This document shows positions 41,888 through 50,922 of a stretch of 64,000 bases of DNA, in pieces. The number at the start of each line of letters is the position of its first letter. Within the stretch, counting starts at the first letter, position 1. The notes below the pieces were generated by a model. The model was given only the letters and a program-made list of their open reading frames with translations. It searched no databases and was not told the origin of the DNA. Position numbers and translations under genes: made by a program. Source of the stretch: Bradyrhizobium algeriense (GTDB taxonomy: Bacteria; Pseudomonadota; Alphaproteobacteria; Rhizobiales; Xanthobacteraceae); assembly GCF_003062295.1 (NCBI RefSeq), contig NZ_PYCN01000017.1, positions 62,001 through 126,000 on the forward strand, read 5' to 3'.

Positions 41888-42802
41888 ATGACAAAATCAC
41901 TGCAAGACAAGGTCATCATCGTCACCGGCGCAGGCCGCGGCATCGGACGCGAGATCGCGCTGCTCTGCGCGGCCGAAGGCGCCAAGGTCGTGGTCAACGA
42001 TCCCGGCGTTGCCGCCGACGGCGCCGGATCGAGCGCGGCACCCGCCGAGGAGGTGGTCGAGGAGATCAAGAAGCGCGGCGGGACTGCGGTGGCCAACTTC
42101 GAGTCGGTGGCGGAGGCGATCCCCGCCAGCAAGATCGTGAAGACGGCGACCGATCATTTCGGTCGGCTCGACGGCGTGGTCAACAACGCCGGCATTCTGC
42201 GCGACATGATCTTCCACAAAATGAGCGTGGAGGCGTTCGAGGCCGTCATCAAGGTGCACCTGATGGGCTCGTTCTACGTCTCTCACGCCGCGGCGCGGCT
42301 GTACCGCGAACAGGAGAGCGGCTCCTTCGTGCACTTCACCTCGACCTCGGGCCTGATCGGCAATTTCGGCCAGGCCAATTACGCCGCCGCCAAGCTCGGC
42401 ATCGTCGGGCTGTCGAAGTCGATCGCGCTCGACATGGGCCGCTTCAACGTGCGCTCGAACTGCGTATCGCCGTTCGCCTGGACCCGCATGATCGGCACCA
42501 TCCCGACCGAGACCGAGGCCGAGAAGGCGCGCGTGGCGAAAATCCAGCAGATGGGGCCGGAGAAGATCGCGCCGATCTGCGCCTATCTGCTCAGCGACGC
42601 CGCCAAGGACGTGACCGGACAGATTTTTGGGGTACGCATGAACGAGATCTTCCTGTTCAGCCAGAATCGTCCGCTGCGCTCGGTGCAGCGGAGCGAAGGC
42701 TGGACGCCACAGACCATCGCCGAGCACGGCATGCCGGCGCTTGCGGGATCGTTCTACAAGCTCGACCGCTCCGCGGACATTTTCCCCTGGGATCCGATCT
42801 GA
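41888..42802 (+). CDS. SDR oxidoreductase, MFE-2-type 3-hydroxyacyl-CoA dehydrogenase candidate
   Basis: A 304-residue short-chain dehydrogenase. Cofactor motif TGAGRGIGREIALL, then NNAG, the catalytic Tyr-Lys pair in NYAAAKLGI and TSGLIGNFG upstream. The length and the loop DGAGSSAAPAEEVVEEI resemble the dehydrogenase domain of multifunctional enzyme type 2 proteins (HSD17B4-like). It should oxidise a 3-hydroxyacyl-CoA or sterol-like alcohol. The thiolase-like and Zn-OB genes precede it on the same strand. Confidence 0.82.
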   Translation: MTKSLQDKVIIVTGAGRGIGREIALLCAAEGAKVVVNDPGVAADGAGSSAAPAEEVVEEIKKRGGTAVANFESVAEAIPASKIVKTATDHFGRLDGVVNNAGILRDMIFHKMSVEAFEAVIKVHLMGSFYVSHAAARLYREQESGSFVHFTSTSGLIGNFGQANYAAAKLGIVGLSKSIALDMGRFNVRSNCVSPFAWTRMIGTIPTETEAEKARVAKIQQMGPEKIAPICAYLLSDAAKDVTGQIFGVRMNEIFLFSQNRPLRSVQRSEGWTPQTIAEHGMPALAGSFYKLDRSADIFPWDPI

Positions 42803-42933
42803 CGGCTTTATGAAAACGGTCGTCCCGGCTGGTTGCTGGGACGACTATCTTCGATTGCTCAGCGCACCCCGCCCGCTTTATGCCGAATTGCGGGCCGATG
42901 TTTTCCTCCCAACAAAAAGCACGGGAGGAAATC

Positions 42934-44103
42934 ATGACAACCTCGCTGACCTTTCCCGATCCCCAACGTGATAAAGGCGGCGGTTTCGACCGCCGCAAGA
43001 TACTGACAGGCGCCGCGGCGCTTGCCGCCTCCGCCGTCACGATGAAGACGGCTTCTGCCGCCTCCGTCGCGCCGCTCGGCCAGACCGGCGCGCCAACAAC
43101 GGCATCGCCGCCCCTGCCGCTCGGCCCGCTTCCCGGTGCCCGCTATCCGGACTCTCGCCTGGAGTCGATGAAGAAGCCGAAGGTTTCGTTCGGGCCGACC
43201 GGCTTTCCGGCCTTCGCCGGCACCATGGCGGTCGAGCGCGTCGCAACCGGATTCCGCTGGGCCGAAGGCCCGGTCTACTTTCCGGCTGGGCGATATGTTC
43301 TGTTTAGCGACATCCCCAATAACCGCATCATGCGCTTCACGGAGGACGACGGTCACCTCAGCGTCTACCGCCAACCGTCGATGAACTCGAACGGCAACAC
43401 CATCGACCGCGAAGGACGCCTGATCACCTGCGAACACAGCGGTCGACGGGTGACCCGGACCGAACTCGACGGCTCGATCACGATCATCGCCGACAAGTAC
43501 AATGGCAAGAAGCTGAACTCGCCAAACGACGCGGTCGTTGCGGCCGACGGTTCGATCTGGTTCTGCGACCCGGCCTACGGGATCGGCGGCTATTACGAGG
43601 GCATCAAGGCCGACCCCGAGCAGGACAAGAAAAACGTCTACCGGGTGGATCCGAAATCCGGCGACATCAAGATGGTGGTCGATGACTTCGTGCAGCCGAA
43701 CGGCCTTTGCTTCTCGCCCGACGAGAAGAAGCTCTATATCTGCGACACCGGTTTCACCGACGGGCCGGACAACCCGTCGCATATCCGCGTGTTCGACGTA
43801 GATCTCGGGGCCGGAAAGCTTTCGAACAGCAAGGTCTTTGCGGACATGCCCAAGCCCAGCATTACCGACGGGCTGCGCTGCGACACCGCCGGGCGCCTTT
43901 GGTGCTCCGTGGGTTGGGGCGATCCGAATGAGGACGGCGTGCGCTGCTACACGCCTGACGGCGATCTGCTTGGCAAGATCCACATCCCGGAGACCGTCGC
44001 CAATTTGTGCTTCGGCGGCCAGCAGCGAAATAGACTTTATATCTGCGGCTCGTCATCGCTGTATGCGGTCTATACCAGTGCGCAGGGTGCGATGAAGCCG
44101 TGA
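42934..44103 (+). CDS. SMP-30/gluconolactonase-like protein with Tat signal
   Basis: A 389-residue exported protein. The N-terminus has a twin-arginine signal (FDRRKILTGAAALAASAVT), pointing to the periplasm. The mature part is a beta-propeller lactonase: RWAEGPVYFPAGRYVLFSDIPNNRI, LNSPNDAVVAADGSIWFCD and QPNGLCFSPDEKKLY carry the conserved metal ligands. It probably hydrolyses a lactone. GGGAGGA precedes the ATG at 42934. Gluconolactonase activity is plausible, but the substrate is not shown. Confidence 0.84.
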   Translation: MTTSLTFPDPQRDKGGGFDRRKILTGAAALAASAVTMKTASAASVAPLGQTGAPTTASPPLPLGPLPGARYPDSRLESMKKPKVSFGPTGFPAFAGTMAVERVATGFRWAEGPVYFPAGRYVLFSDIPNNRIMRFTEDDGHLSVYRQPSMNSNGNTIDREGRLITCEHSGRRVTRTELDGSITIIADKYNGKKLNSPNDAVVAADGSIWFCDPAYGIGGYYEGIKADPEQDKKNVYRVDPKSGDIKMVVDDFVQPNGLCFSPDEKKLYICDTGFTDGPDNPSHIRVFDVDLGAGKLSNSKVFADMPKPSITDGLRCDTAGRLWCSVGWGDPNEDGVRCYTPDGDLLGKIHIPETVANLCFGGQQRNRLYICGSSSLYAVYTSAQGAMKP

Positions 44104-44115
44104 GCCGCAACGGCT

Positions 44116-44215
44116 GTCATTCCGGGGCGACGCGAAGCGTCGAACTATGATGCGCAATTGCGCATCCGAGAATCTCGAGGTTCCGGGGTCGCGCTCACGC
44201 GCGCCCCGGAACGAC
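44116..44215. repeat. Family A palindrome (divergent copy)
   Basis: GTCATTCCGGGGCGA ... CCCCGGAACGAC arms, an internal TGCGCAATTGCGCA dyad and the core GAATCTCGAGGTTCC. It separates the convergent lactonase and ppc genes. Confidence 0.78.
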
Positions 44216-44238
44216 GGTACTCAACAATCAAAGTCCCC

Positions 44239-47046
44239 TCACCCGCTATTCCGCAACCCTGCGGAAATGCCGTTGATCGTCAGCTGAATCCCGCGCAGAA
44301 CCTGCTCGTCCGGGTTCTGCGCGCGATGCTCCTTCAACAGCTCGACCTGCACATGGTTGAGCGGATCGAGATAGGGGAAGCGGTTGCGGATCGATCGTTC
44401 CAGCAGCGGGTTGCCTTGCAATAGTCGCTCATGGCCCATGATGTCGAGCAGCGTCTCGATCGAGGAATGCCATTCGCGCCGGATGCGCCCAAAAATGCTT
44501 TCACGCAATTTCACGTCAGGCACCAGTTCGGCATAGCGCGAGGCGATCGCGATCGAGCTTTTGGCCAGCACCATGTCCATGTTCGATAGCAGCGTGCGGA
44601 AGAACGGCCATTCGCGGTAGAGCTCCTGCAGGAACGGCATGCCCTGCTCCGGATGTTCCGCGATCCAGGTCTCGACCGCCGAGCCGAAGCCGTACCAGCC
44701 TGGCAGCATCAGCCGGCATTGCGCCCAGCTGAACACCCAGGGAATGGCGCGAAGGTCCTCGATCTCGCGGGTCTTCTTGCGCGACGCCGGACGGCTGCCG
44801 ATGTTGAGCGTCGAGATTTCGGTGATGACGGTGGAGCCCCAGAAATAATCGGCGAAGCCCTCGGTCTCGTAGACCAGTCCGCGATACGCCTTGAAGGCCA
44901 GCGCGGAAAGTTGCTCCATTGCGATCAGATATTCCTTGCGCGGCGCGCTCTGCCGCGGATGAAGCAGGCTCGCCTCCAGCGTGGCGGCAGCGAGGATTTC
45001 CAGATTGCTGCGGCCGACTTCCGGGTTGGAATATTTGCTCGAGATGATCTCGCCCTGCTCGGTGATGCGGATCTGGCCATTCACCGCGCCGCCGGGCTGC
45101 GCAATGATGGCGTCATAGCTCGGACCACCGCCGCGGCCGACCGAACCGCCGCGGCCATGGAATAGCCGCAACCGCACATGGTGGCGTTCGAACACCTCGA
45201 CCAGTTCGATTTCGGCCTTGTAGAGCTCCCAGCCCGAGGTGACGAAGCCGCCATCCTTGTTGCTGTCGGAATAGCCCAGCATGACTTCCTGGACGCCGCC
45301 GCGGCTGTCCACCAGCCGGCGGTAATCATGCAGCGACAGCATCCGGTCCATGATGCCGGAGGACGCCTGCAAATCCTCGATGGTCTCGAACAGCGGCACG
45401 ATGTTGATGGCGCTGCGGCCGGAGGGATTGATGAGACCGACCTCCTTCAGGAGCACCGCCACCTCCAGCATATCGGACATGCCCTTGCACATGGAGATGA
45501 TGCATTGGTGGATCACATCGGTGCCAAACCTGGCATGCGCTTCGGCAGCCGCGCGGAACACCGCGAGTTCGCCCAGCGTCTCCTCGCTGTACTTGACGAA
45601 CGCCGAACTGAGCGGCCTTGTGCTGCGCAGTTCATTCAGCAGCAGATTGACGCGGGCTTCTTCGTTGAGGTCCAGATAGGACATCCCGTGGATCGCCGCG
45701 TCGAACAGTTCCGCGACCGTGCGTTCATGCACCGCCGAATTCTGCCGGATGTCGAGCCGGGCGAGATGGAAGCCGAAACAATCCACGGCTCGGCGCAATG
45801 ACCGCAGCCGGCCGCGCGCGATCACGCCGGAATTGTTCGCGATCAGAGAACGATCGAGCACGTCGAGATCGGCTTTGAACTCCTTCACGCTGGCATAAGG
45901 CGCGGCCTCGCCGACTGGTCGACGGGTGGTTTCAACCTCCAGCCGCACCGCGGTCGCCGTTAGCCTTGCATAAATGCCGGACACCGCCAGCCGATAGGGT
46001 TCGCCGCTCCGGTGCGGCGAGGTGTCCGGCGAGCGTCCGGCCAGCGCGCGCAATTCGTCGGAGACATCGGCAAGATGCGCCGCCAGCGACAATTCCGAGC
46101 CGAGGACGTGCAACTCTTCCAGATAGAAGTTCATCACGCGGCTCGACTGCAGCCGCAGCGTGCCGCGCATGACGTCGGCAGTGACAAACGGATTACCGTC
46201 GCGATCACCGCCGATCCAGCTTCCCATGGTCAGGAACGAGGCCAGTTCGCCCGGCGTGCCGCCTTCCTCCTGATTCAGCCGATCCTCCAGCGCGCAATGC
46301 AGCCGGGGCACCTCATGCAGAAACGTGTAGTCGTAGAATGAGAGACCGTTGGCGACCTCGTCCAGCACGGTCAGCTTGGTCCGCCGCAGGAGATTGGTCT
46401 GCCACAGCGTCAGCACCGCACGGCGCAACTGCTCGGCGCTGGCCTCGATTTCTTCCGGCGTCATCTGGACGCGTTCGCGGCGGTCGAGCAGAGACGCGAT
46501 CTCCATCTCGCGGTCGATCGTGCTCTTGCGTCGGACTTCAGTCGGGTGCGCGGTCAGTACCGGGCTGACCTGAGCATCCCTGAAGAAGCGCCGCAACTCC
46601 GCTGCGCTGAAGCCGGCCGTCTTGGCATGTAACAACGTCTGCGTCAGCAGGCTCGGGCGCGGCCCGCCGGGGCCGCGGCCGCGCATCTGGCGGATGTTGT
46701 TCTGATCTTCGGCGATGTTGGCGAGGTGCGAGAAATAGCTGAAGGCGCGGACGATCTGCACGGTATCGGCGGTCGACATGCCGTCGAGGATGGTCTCGAG
46801 TTCCCGCCGCGCCAGCTTGTCCTCGTCGCGATGGAACCGGATCGAGGTCTGCCGGATGCGTTCAACCAGGTCGAACACGTCGGCGCCCTCCTGGTCGCGC
46901 ACGGTATCGCCGAGAATACGGCCCAACAGGCGGATATCGGTCCGCAGCCGTGCGTCTTCCTCCAGCGCCAGCGCGTCATCGCTGCGATTCGACTGGGCCT
47001 CGGTCTCGGAAGGCACGGTCTGGGAGGACACTATCTGGGAAGACAT
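44239..47046 (-). CDS. ppc: Phosphoenolpyruvate carboxylase
   Basis: A 935-residue enzyme, the normal bacterial length, that carboxylates PEP to oxaloacetate to refill the TCA cycle. Catalytic motifs are LTAHPTEVRRKS (H167), GYSDSNKDGGF, and LFHGRGGSVGRGGGPSY; the C-terminal LTINGISAGLRNSG closes over the active site. The chain is uninterrupted. It stands alone between repeat elements. Biochemically it links acyl-CoA-derived acetyl units with TCA-cycle replenishment. Confidence 0.97.
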   Translation of the reverse strand: MSSQIVSSQTVPSETEAQSNRSDDALALEEDARLRTDIRLLGRILGDTVRDQEGADVFDLVERIRQTSIRFHRDEDKLARRELETILDGMSTADTVQIVRAFSYFSHLANIAEDQNNIRQMRGRGPGGPRPSLLTQTLLHAKTAGFSAAELRRFFRDAQVSPVLTAHPTEVRRKSTIDREMEIASLLDRRERVQMTPEEIEASAEQLRRAVLTLWQTNLLRRTKLTVLDEVANGLSFYDYTFLHEVPRLHCALEDRLNQEEGGTPGELASFLTMGSWIGGDRDGNPFVTADVMRGTLRLQSSRVMNFYLEELHVLGSELSLAAHLADVSDELRALAGRSPDTSPHRSGEPYRLAVSGIYARLTATAVRLEVETTRRPVGEAAPYASVKEFKADLDVLDRSLIANNSGVIARGRLRSLRRAVDCFGFHLARLDIRQNSAVHERTVAELFDAAIHGMSYLDLNEEARVNLLLNELRSTRPLSSAFVKYSEETLGELAVFRAAAEAHARFGTDVIHQCIISMCKGMSDMLEVAVLLKEVGLINPSGRSAINIVPLFETIEDLQASSGIMDRMLSLHDYRRLVDSRGGVQEVMLGYSDSNKDGGFVTSGWELYKAEIELVEVFERHHVRLRLFHGRGGSVGRGGGPSYDAIIAQPGGAVNGQIRITEQGEIISSKYSNPEVGRSNLEILAAATLEASLLHPRQSAPRKEYLIAMEQLSALAFKAYRGLVYETEGFADYFWGSTVITEISTLNIGSRPASRKKTREIEDLRAIPWVFSWAQCRLMLPGWYGFGSAVETWIAEHPEQGMPFLQELYREWPFFRTLLSNMDMVLAKSSIAIASRYAELVPDVKLRESIFGRIRREWHSSIETLLDIMGHERLLQGNPLLERSIRNRFPYLDPLNHVQVELLKEHRAQNPDEQVLRGIQLTINGISAGLRNSG

Positions 47047-47131
47047 GGCTGGCTACCTCAGAAATTGCCCGGCAATTCCGAGTGTGCAAGTTTTTTGCCG
47101 CAGTGCAAGATAAAGATGGAGACACCACGGC

Positions 47132-47252
47132 TGTCGTCCCCGCGAACGCGGGGACCCATACTCCGTGTCGTCTCTTTAGGGCACGCTGGGAGAGACCTTT
47201 TTGCAAGCCCCGCAGCCGGTGGCTATGGGTCCCCGCGTTCGCGGGGACGACA
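47132..47252. repeat. Family B palindrome
   Basis: GTCGTCCCCGCGAACGCGGG ... CCCGCGTTCGCGGGGACGAC arms around a central spacer. It lies between ppc and the acyl-CoA ligase gene (both minus). Copies at 50741 and 58181. Confidence 0.82.
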
Positions 47253-47256
47253 GAAA

Positions 47257-48795
47257 TCAAATCCTCCGCCCTGCCCGCTCCCAATAGGGATCGCGCAGGC
47301 GGCGCTTGAAGATCTTGCCGGAATCTTCCCGCGGCAGGTTGGACTGGATCTCGATGTGTTTTGGCACCTTGTAGTCGGCCAGCGAAATCTTGAGCTGCCC
47401 GCGGACGGAGGCGATGTCGAGCGTCACCCCCGGCTGCGGCTCCACCACGGCCATCAGCGCCTCGCCGAATTCCGCGTCGGGAATGCCGAACACCGCGCAA
47501 TCATGCACGCCCGGTATCGCATGCAGCGCGGCCTCGATCTCGGCCGGATAGATGTTGACGCCGCCCGAAATTACCATGTCGCGCTTGCGGTCGCAGATGA
47601 AGACATAGCCGTCGGCGTCGATGTAGCCGACATCGCCCGAGGTGATGAAGCCGTCGCGATCGATCTCGGCGCGCTTTTCCGGCTTGTTGTGATAGGTGAA
47701 GTCCGGGTTGCCCGCGATGCGCGAATAGATTTCGCCGATCTCGCCCTGTGGCAACTCCCTCCCGTCGTCGCCGATGAAGCGTAATTCCGCGCCGGGCGAA
47801 ATCTTGCCGACGGTGCCGGGCTTCCTCAGCGCGTCCTCCGAAGTGGCAAAGGTGACGGCGCCCGACTCGGTCGAGCCGTAGAATTCGTAGATGATCGGCC
47901 CCCACCATTCGATCATCGCGCGCTTGACGTCGGCCGGACAGGGCGCGGCGGCATGAATGATGTGGCGCAGCGACGACATGTCGTATTTCCTGCGGACCTC
48001 CTCCGGCAGCTTCATCAGGCGGATGAACATGGTCGGCACCATGAAGATGGTGTCGATCTTCTCGGTCTCGACCACCCGCAAAAATTCTTCCGCATCGAAG
48101 CGCGGCATGATCGCCAGTGCGCCGCCGAGTCGGCCGGCGCGCAGGCCGAACGAGTTCGGCGCGGAATGATACAACGGCCCCGGAAGCAGCGCGCGGGCCC
48201 CCGGCTTGAGGCCGTAGATCATCCCGCGCATGGCTTCAGCTTTGGCAGTCTGCTCCGGTGTCGGCGCGAAGCGGCGCACGCCCTTGGGATGGCCTGTGGT
48301 GCCCGAGGTGTAGATCATGTTCTGGGGTTGCGGCACCGCCGGCCCGTCATAGCGCGGGTGCTGCCTCAGCCAGGATTCGAAATCGATCGCGAAATCGGGC
48401 GTGGTGAGGTGATCGGGATTGATCTTGTAGTTGGCGATAATTTCCGGCGGCGTCGGCACGCTGAGCGCGGTGACGCCTTGTGGTATCGCCTCGCGCAGCT
48501 GGTGCAGCATGTCGGCATGTGCGATCAGCACCGAAGTGCCGGAATCCTTCAGCACATAATTGATCTCTTCCGGCTTGAAGTGCCAATTGACAGGCACGCC
48601 ATAGGCGCCGAGCCGCATCGCCGCATAGGCCGCCTCGATGAAGGCGATGTCGTTGCGCATCAGCATGGCGACGCTGTCGCCCTGTTTGACGCCGAGTTTT
48701 TGCAATCCGCCGGCGATGCGGTCGGTGCGATCGGCGACCTCATCGTGGCTGCGCTTGCGCGGGCCGCTGATGATGCCGTGGAAGGGGGATGACAT
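47257..48795 (-). CDS. Acyl-CoA synthetase (AMP-binding ligase)
   Basis: A 512-residue ANL-family ligase that forms an acyl-CoA from a carboxylic acid, ATP and CoA. The P-loop is YTSGTTGHPKGV; the second motif YGSTESG and the C-terminal KRDMVISGGVNIYPAEIE carry adenylate and CoA contacts. KIFKRRLRD holds the catalytic lysine near the end. The ATG at 48793-48795 was chosen over a longer in-frame start that overlaps a repeat. It likely activates the acid consumed by the neighbouring hydratases and dehydrogenases. Confidence 0.92.
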   Translation of the reverse strand: MSSPFHGIISGPRKRSHDEVADRTDRIAGGLQKLGVKQGDSVAMLMRNDIAFIEAAYAAMRLGAYGVPVNWHFKPEEINYVLKDSGTSVLIAHADMLHQLREAIPQGVTALSVPTPPEIIANYKINPDHLTTPDFAIDFESWLRQHPRYDGPAVPQPQNMIYTSGTTGHPKGVRRFAPTPEQTAKAEAMRGMIYGLKPGARALLPGPLYHSAPNSFGLRAGRLGGALAIMPRFDAEEFLRVVETEKIDTIFMVPTMFIRLMKLPEEVRRKYDMSSLRHIIHAAAPCPADVKRAMIEWWGPIIYEFYGSTESGAVTFATSEDALRKPGTVGKISPGAELRFIGDDGRELPQGEIGEIYSRIAGNPDFTYHNKPEKRAEIDRDGFITSGDVGYIDADGYVFICDRKRDMVISGGVNIYPAEIEAALHAIPGVHDCAVFGIPDAEFGEALMAVVEPQPGVTLDIASVRGQLKISLADYKVPKHIEIQSNLPREDSGKIFKRRLRDPYWERAGRRI

Positions 48796-48835
48796 TGTCT
48801 CTTTCCGATCTGTTGCCGGGTTTGAAAGCCGTGCA

Positions 48836-48937
48836 GTCATTCCGGGGCGATGCGCAGCATCGAACCCGGAATCTCGAGATTCCCCGGTGTGCAATTGCAC
48901 ACCTGAGGTCTGGTCCTTCGGACCATCCCGGAATGAC
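48836..48937. repeat. Family A palindrome
   Basis: GTCATTCCGGGGCGATGCGC ... CATCCCGGAATGAC arms and the core GGAATCTCGAGATTCC. It lies between the hydratase and ligase genes on the minus strand. Confidence 0.82.
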
Positions 48938-48947
48938 GGCAAGAAAC

Positions 48948-49763
48948 TTACCCCGCGTCCGCGAACCGCGGCGCGCGTTTTTCCATATTGGCGCGCACCG
49001 CCTCGGTCTGGTTGGGGCTGCCGAGCAGCTTCTGCTGTTCGACGGATTCAGCCATTAGCGCCGGAGCCGGGTCGACGGACAGTTTGTTCAGCATGCGCTT
49101 GGCGGCGCGGATCGCATCGGGACTCTTGCCGGCGATTTCGCGCGCGACCTCGAAGGCCACAGCAAGCGGATCGTCGCAGATCCGCGTCGCGAGGCCGTAA
49201 CTCATGGCTTCCTGGGCGGAGAAGATGCGCCCGGTATAGGTCAGATCGCGCAGGATGTCGTCACGGACCAGGCTCGCGAGGATCGGCGTGCCGGCCATGT
49301 CGGGCACCAGCCCCCATTTGATTTCCATGATCGACATCCGCGCGTCCGGCGTGAGGAAGCGCATGTCGGCACCGAGCGCGAGCTGGAAACCGCCGCCGAA
49401 CGCCACACCCTGGATCGCGGCAATCACAGGTACCGGAAGCTGACGCCAGCCCCACACCGCAGCTTGCGGAAAGTTCGCCACTCCATGCGTGCGTGCAGTG
49501 AGGTCACGTTTCTCGCCACCGGCGATCCCATTACCGCCGTTCTCCTTCATCGCGGCGAAACGTCCCATATCGAGACCGGCGCAGAACGCCCGCCCCTCCC
49601 CGGACAATACTACCACCCTAACCGCCTTTTCATGGGCAAGCCGTTCGGTCGCAGCCACCAGCGCCTCGAACATCGCGGCGTCGAGCGCGTTCATCTTGTC
49701 GGCCCGCACCAGCCGGACGTCAGCGATGCCGTCCGAAATCGAGATCGAAACGCGTTGCTCCAT
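48948..49763 (-). CDS. Enoyl-CoA hydratase/isomerase family protein
   Basis: A 271-residue crotonase-fold protein. GRAFCAGLDMGRF and QGVAFGGGFQLALGADMRF give the oxyanion hole; the ISDGIADVRLVRADKMNALD start is canonical. The two catalytic glutamates of true hydratases are not both clear: the segment MEIKWGLVPDMAGT has one acidic position, so isomerase or hydrolase activity is possible. The ATG at 49761-49763 begins the conserved N-terminus. Divergent from the DECR-like SDR gene at 49865. Confidence 0.87.
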   Translation of the reverse strand: MEQRVSISISDGIADVRLVRADKMNALDAAMFEALVAATERLAHEKAVRVVVLSGEGRAFCAGLDMGRFAAMKENGGNGIAGGEKRDLTARTHGVANFPQAAVWGWRQLPVPVIAAIQGVAFGGGFQLALGADMRFLTPDARMSIMEIKWGLVPDMAGTPILASLVRDDILRDLTYTGRIFSAQEAMSYGLATRICDDPLAVAFEVAREIAGKSPDAIRAAKRMLNKLSVDPAPALMAESVEQQKLLGSPNQTEAVRANMEKRAPRFADAG

Positions 49764-49864
49764 GATAATTCTCCTCCACACTTCCTTCTTGGCGCTTTAC
49801 AGAACGGCTGTTGCCGGTTTTAGTCAATCGACCAATTAACAGACAATTCCCGTGGGTGGAAACG

Positions 49865-50737
49865 ATGTTCAACGATCAGCTTCTCGCCGGGCGGCGCATT
49901 CTCGTGACCGGAGGCGGCACCGGCCTCGGCAAGTCCATGGCCGCGCGGTTTCTCCAACTGGGAGCCGAGGTCCACATCTGCGGCCGCCGCAAGATCGTGT
50001 GCGACGAGACCGCGACCGAATTGATGGATCTTCATGGCGGGCGCGTGGTCAGCCACGGCGTCGACATCCGCAATGCGCTTGCCGTCGACGAAATGATCGA
50101 ACAGATCTGGACCGAAGGTCCCCTCACCGATCTCATCAATAACGCCGCCGGCAATTTCATCTCGCGCTCGGAAGAACTCTCGCCGCGCGGTTTTGATGCC
50201 GTCGCCAACATCGTGATGCACGGCACCTTCTACGTGACGCATGCGGTCGGCCGGCGCTGGATCGCCGCCAAGCTGCCCGGCAACGTGGTGTCGATCACCG
50301 TGACCTGGGTGCGCAACGGCTCGCCCTATGTGGTGCCGTCGGCGATGAGCAAGTCGGCGATCCATGCCATGACGATGTCGCTGGCGGTCGAATGGGGCAA
50401 GCACGGCATCCGCCTCAACACCATTGCGCCGGGCGAAATCCCGACCGAGGGCATGAGCAAGCGCATCAAGCCCGGCGACGAGGCTGGCGCGCGCACCCGG
50501 GCGCAGAACCCGATGGGCCGGGTCGGCACCATGGAGGAATTGCAGAATCTTGCGGTGTTCCTGATCTCCGGCGGCTGCGACTGGATTAACGGCGAGACCA
50601 TCGCCATGGACGGCGCGCAGGCGCTTGCGATGGGCGGCAATTTCTATCAGTTGCGCGATTGGAGCGACGACGACTGGAACAAGGCGCGCGACTCGATCAA
50701 GGCGCAGAACGAAAAGGACCGCGCCGCGCGGGGCTAG
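49865..50737 (+). CDS. 2,4-dienoyl-CoA reductase-like SDR
   Basis: A 290-residue SDR resembling mitochondrial 2,4-dienoyl-CoA reductase (DECR1). Shared features are LVTGGGTGLGKSM, NNAAGNFI, the VVPSAMSKSAIHAM segment (Ser and Lys), AVEWGKHGIRLN and the C-terminal DWINGETIAMDG. DECR1's Tyr199 appears replaced by Trp (TWVRNGSPYVVPS); DECR2 has an aspartate there, so variation is known. It should reduce dienoyl-CoA with NADPH, helping to process unsaturated acyl chains. Confidence 0.84.
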   Translation: MFNDQLLAGRRILVTGGGTGLGKSMAARFLQLGAEVHICGRRKIVCDETATELMDLHGGRVVSHGVDIRNALAVDEMIEQIWTEGPLTDLINNAAGNFISRSEELSPRGFDAVANIVMHGTFYVTHAVGRRWIAAKLPGNVVSITVTWVRNGSPYVVPSAMSKSAIHAMTMSLAVEWGKHGIRLNTIAPGEIPTEGMSKRIKPGDEAGARTRAQNPMGRVGTMEELQNLAVFLISGGCDWINGETIAMDGAQALAMGGNFYQLRDWSDDDWNKARDSIKAQNEKDRAARG

Positions 50738-50740
50738 GTT

Positions 50741-50851
50741 GTCGTCCCTGCGAACGCAGGACCCATAACCGTTCGTTTTGCGAAGGCGACTGACCGCATC
50801 GCCTTTATCGATAAGCCGCGGCGTATGGGTCCCTGCGTTCGCAGGGACGAC
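50741..50851. repeat. Family B palindrome
   Basis: GTCGTCCCTGCGAACGCAGG ... CCCTGCGTTCGCAGGGACGAC arms with a central spacer that carries GGACCCATAACCG-like sequence. It lies between two plus-strand genes. Confidence 0.82.
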
Positions 50852-50922
50852 GTACCGTATTGTTTTTCGCGCGCGATGACGCCAAACTCCGCGCAACGAA
50901 AACAAATCACTACGGGAGCGAC

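Noticed and set aside
47064..47078. TTGCCCGGCAAT ahead of ppc, similar to the TTGCCCGGCAA in the shared module at 59533
   Set aside because: A single short GC-rich palindrome; no matching -35/-10 pair or position was seen.
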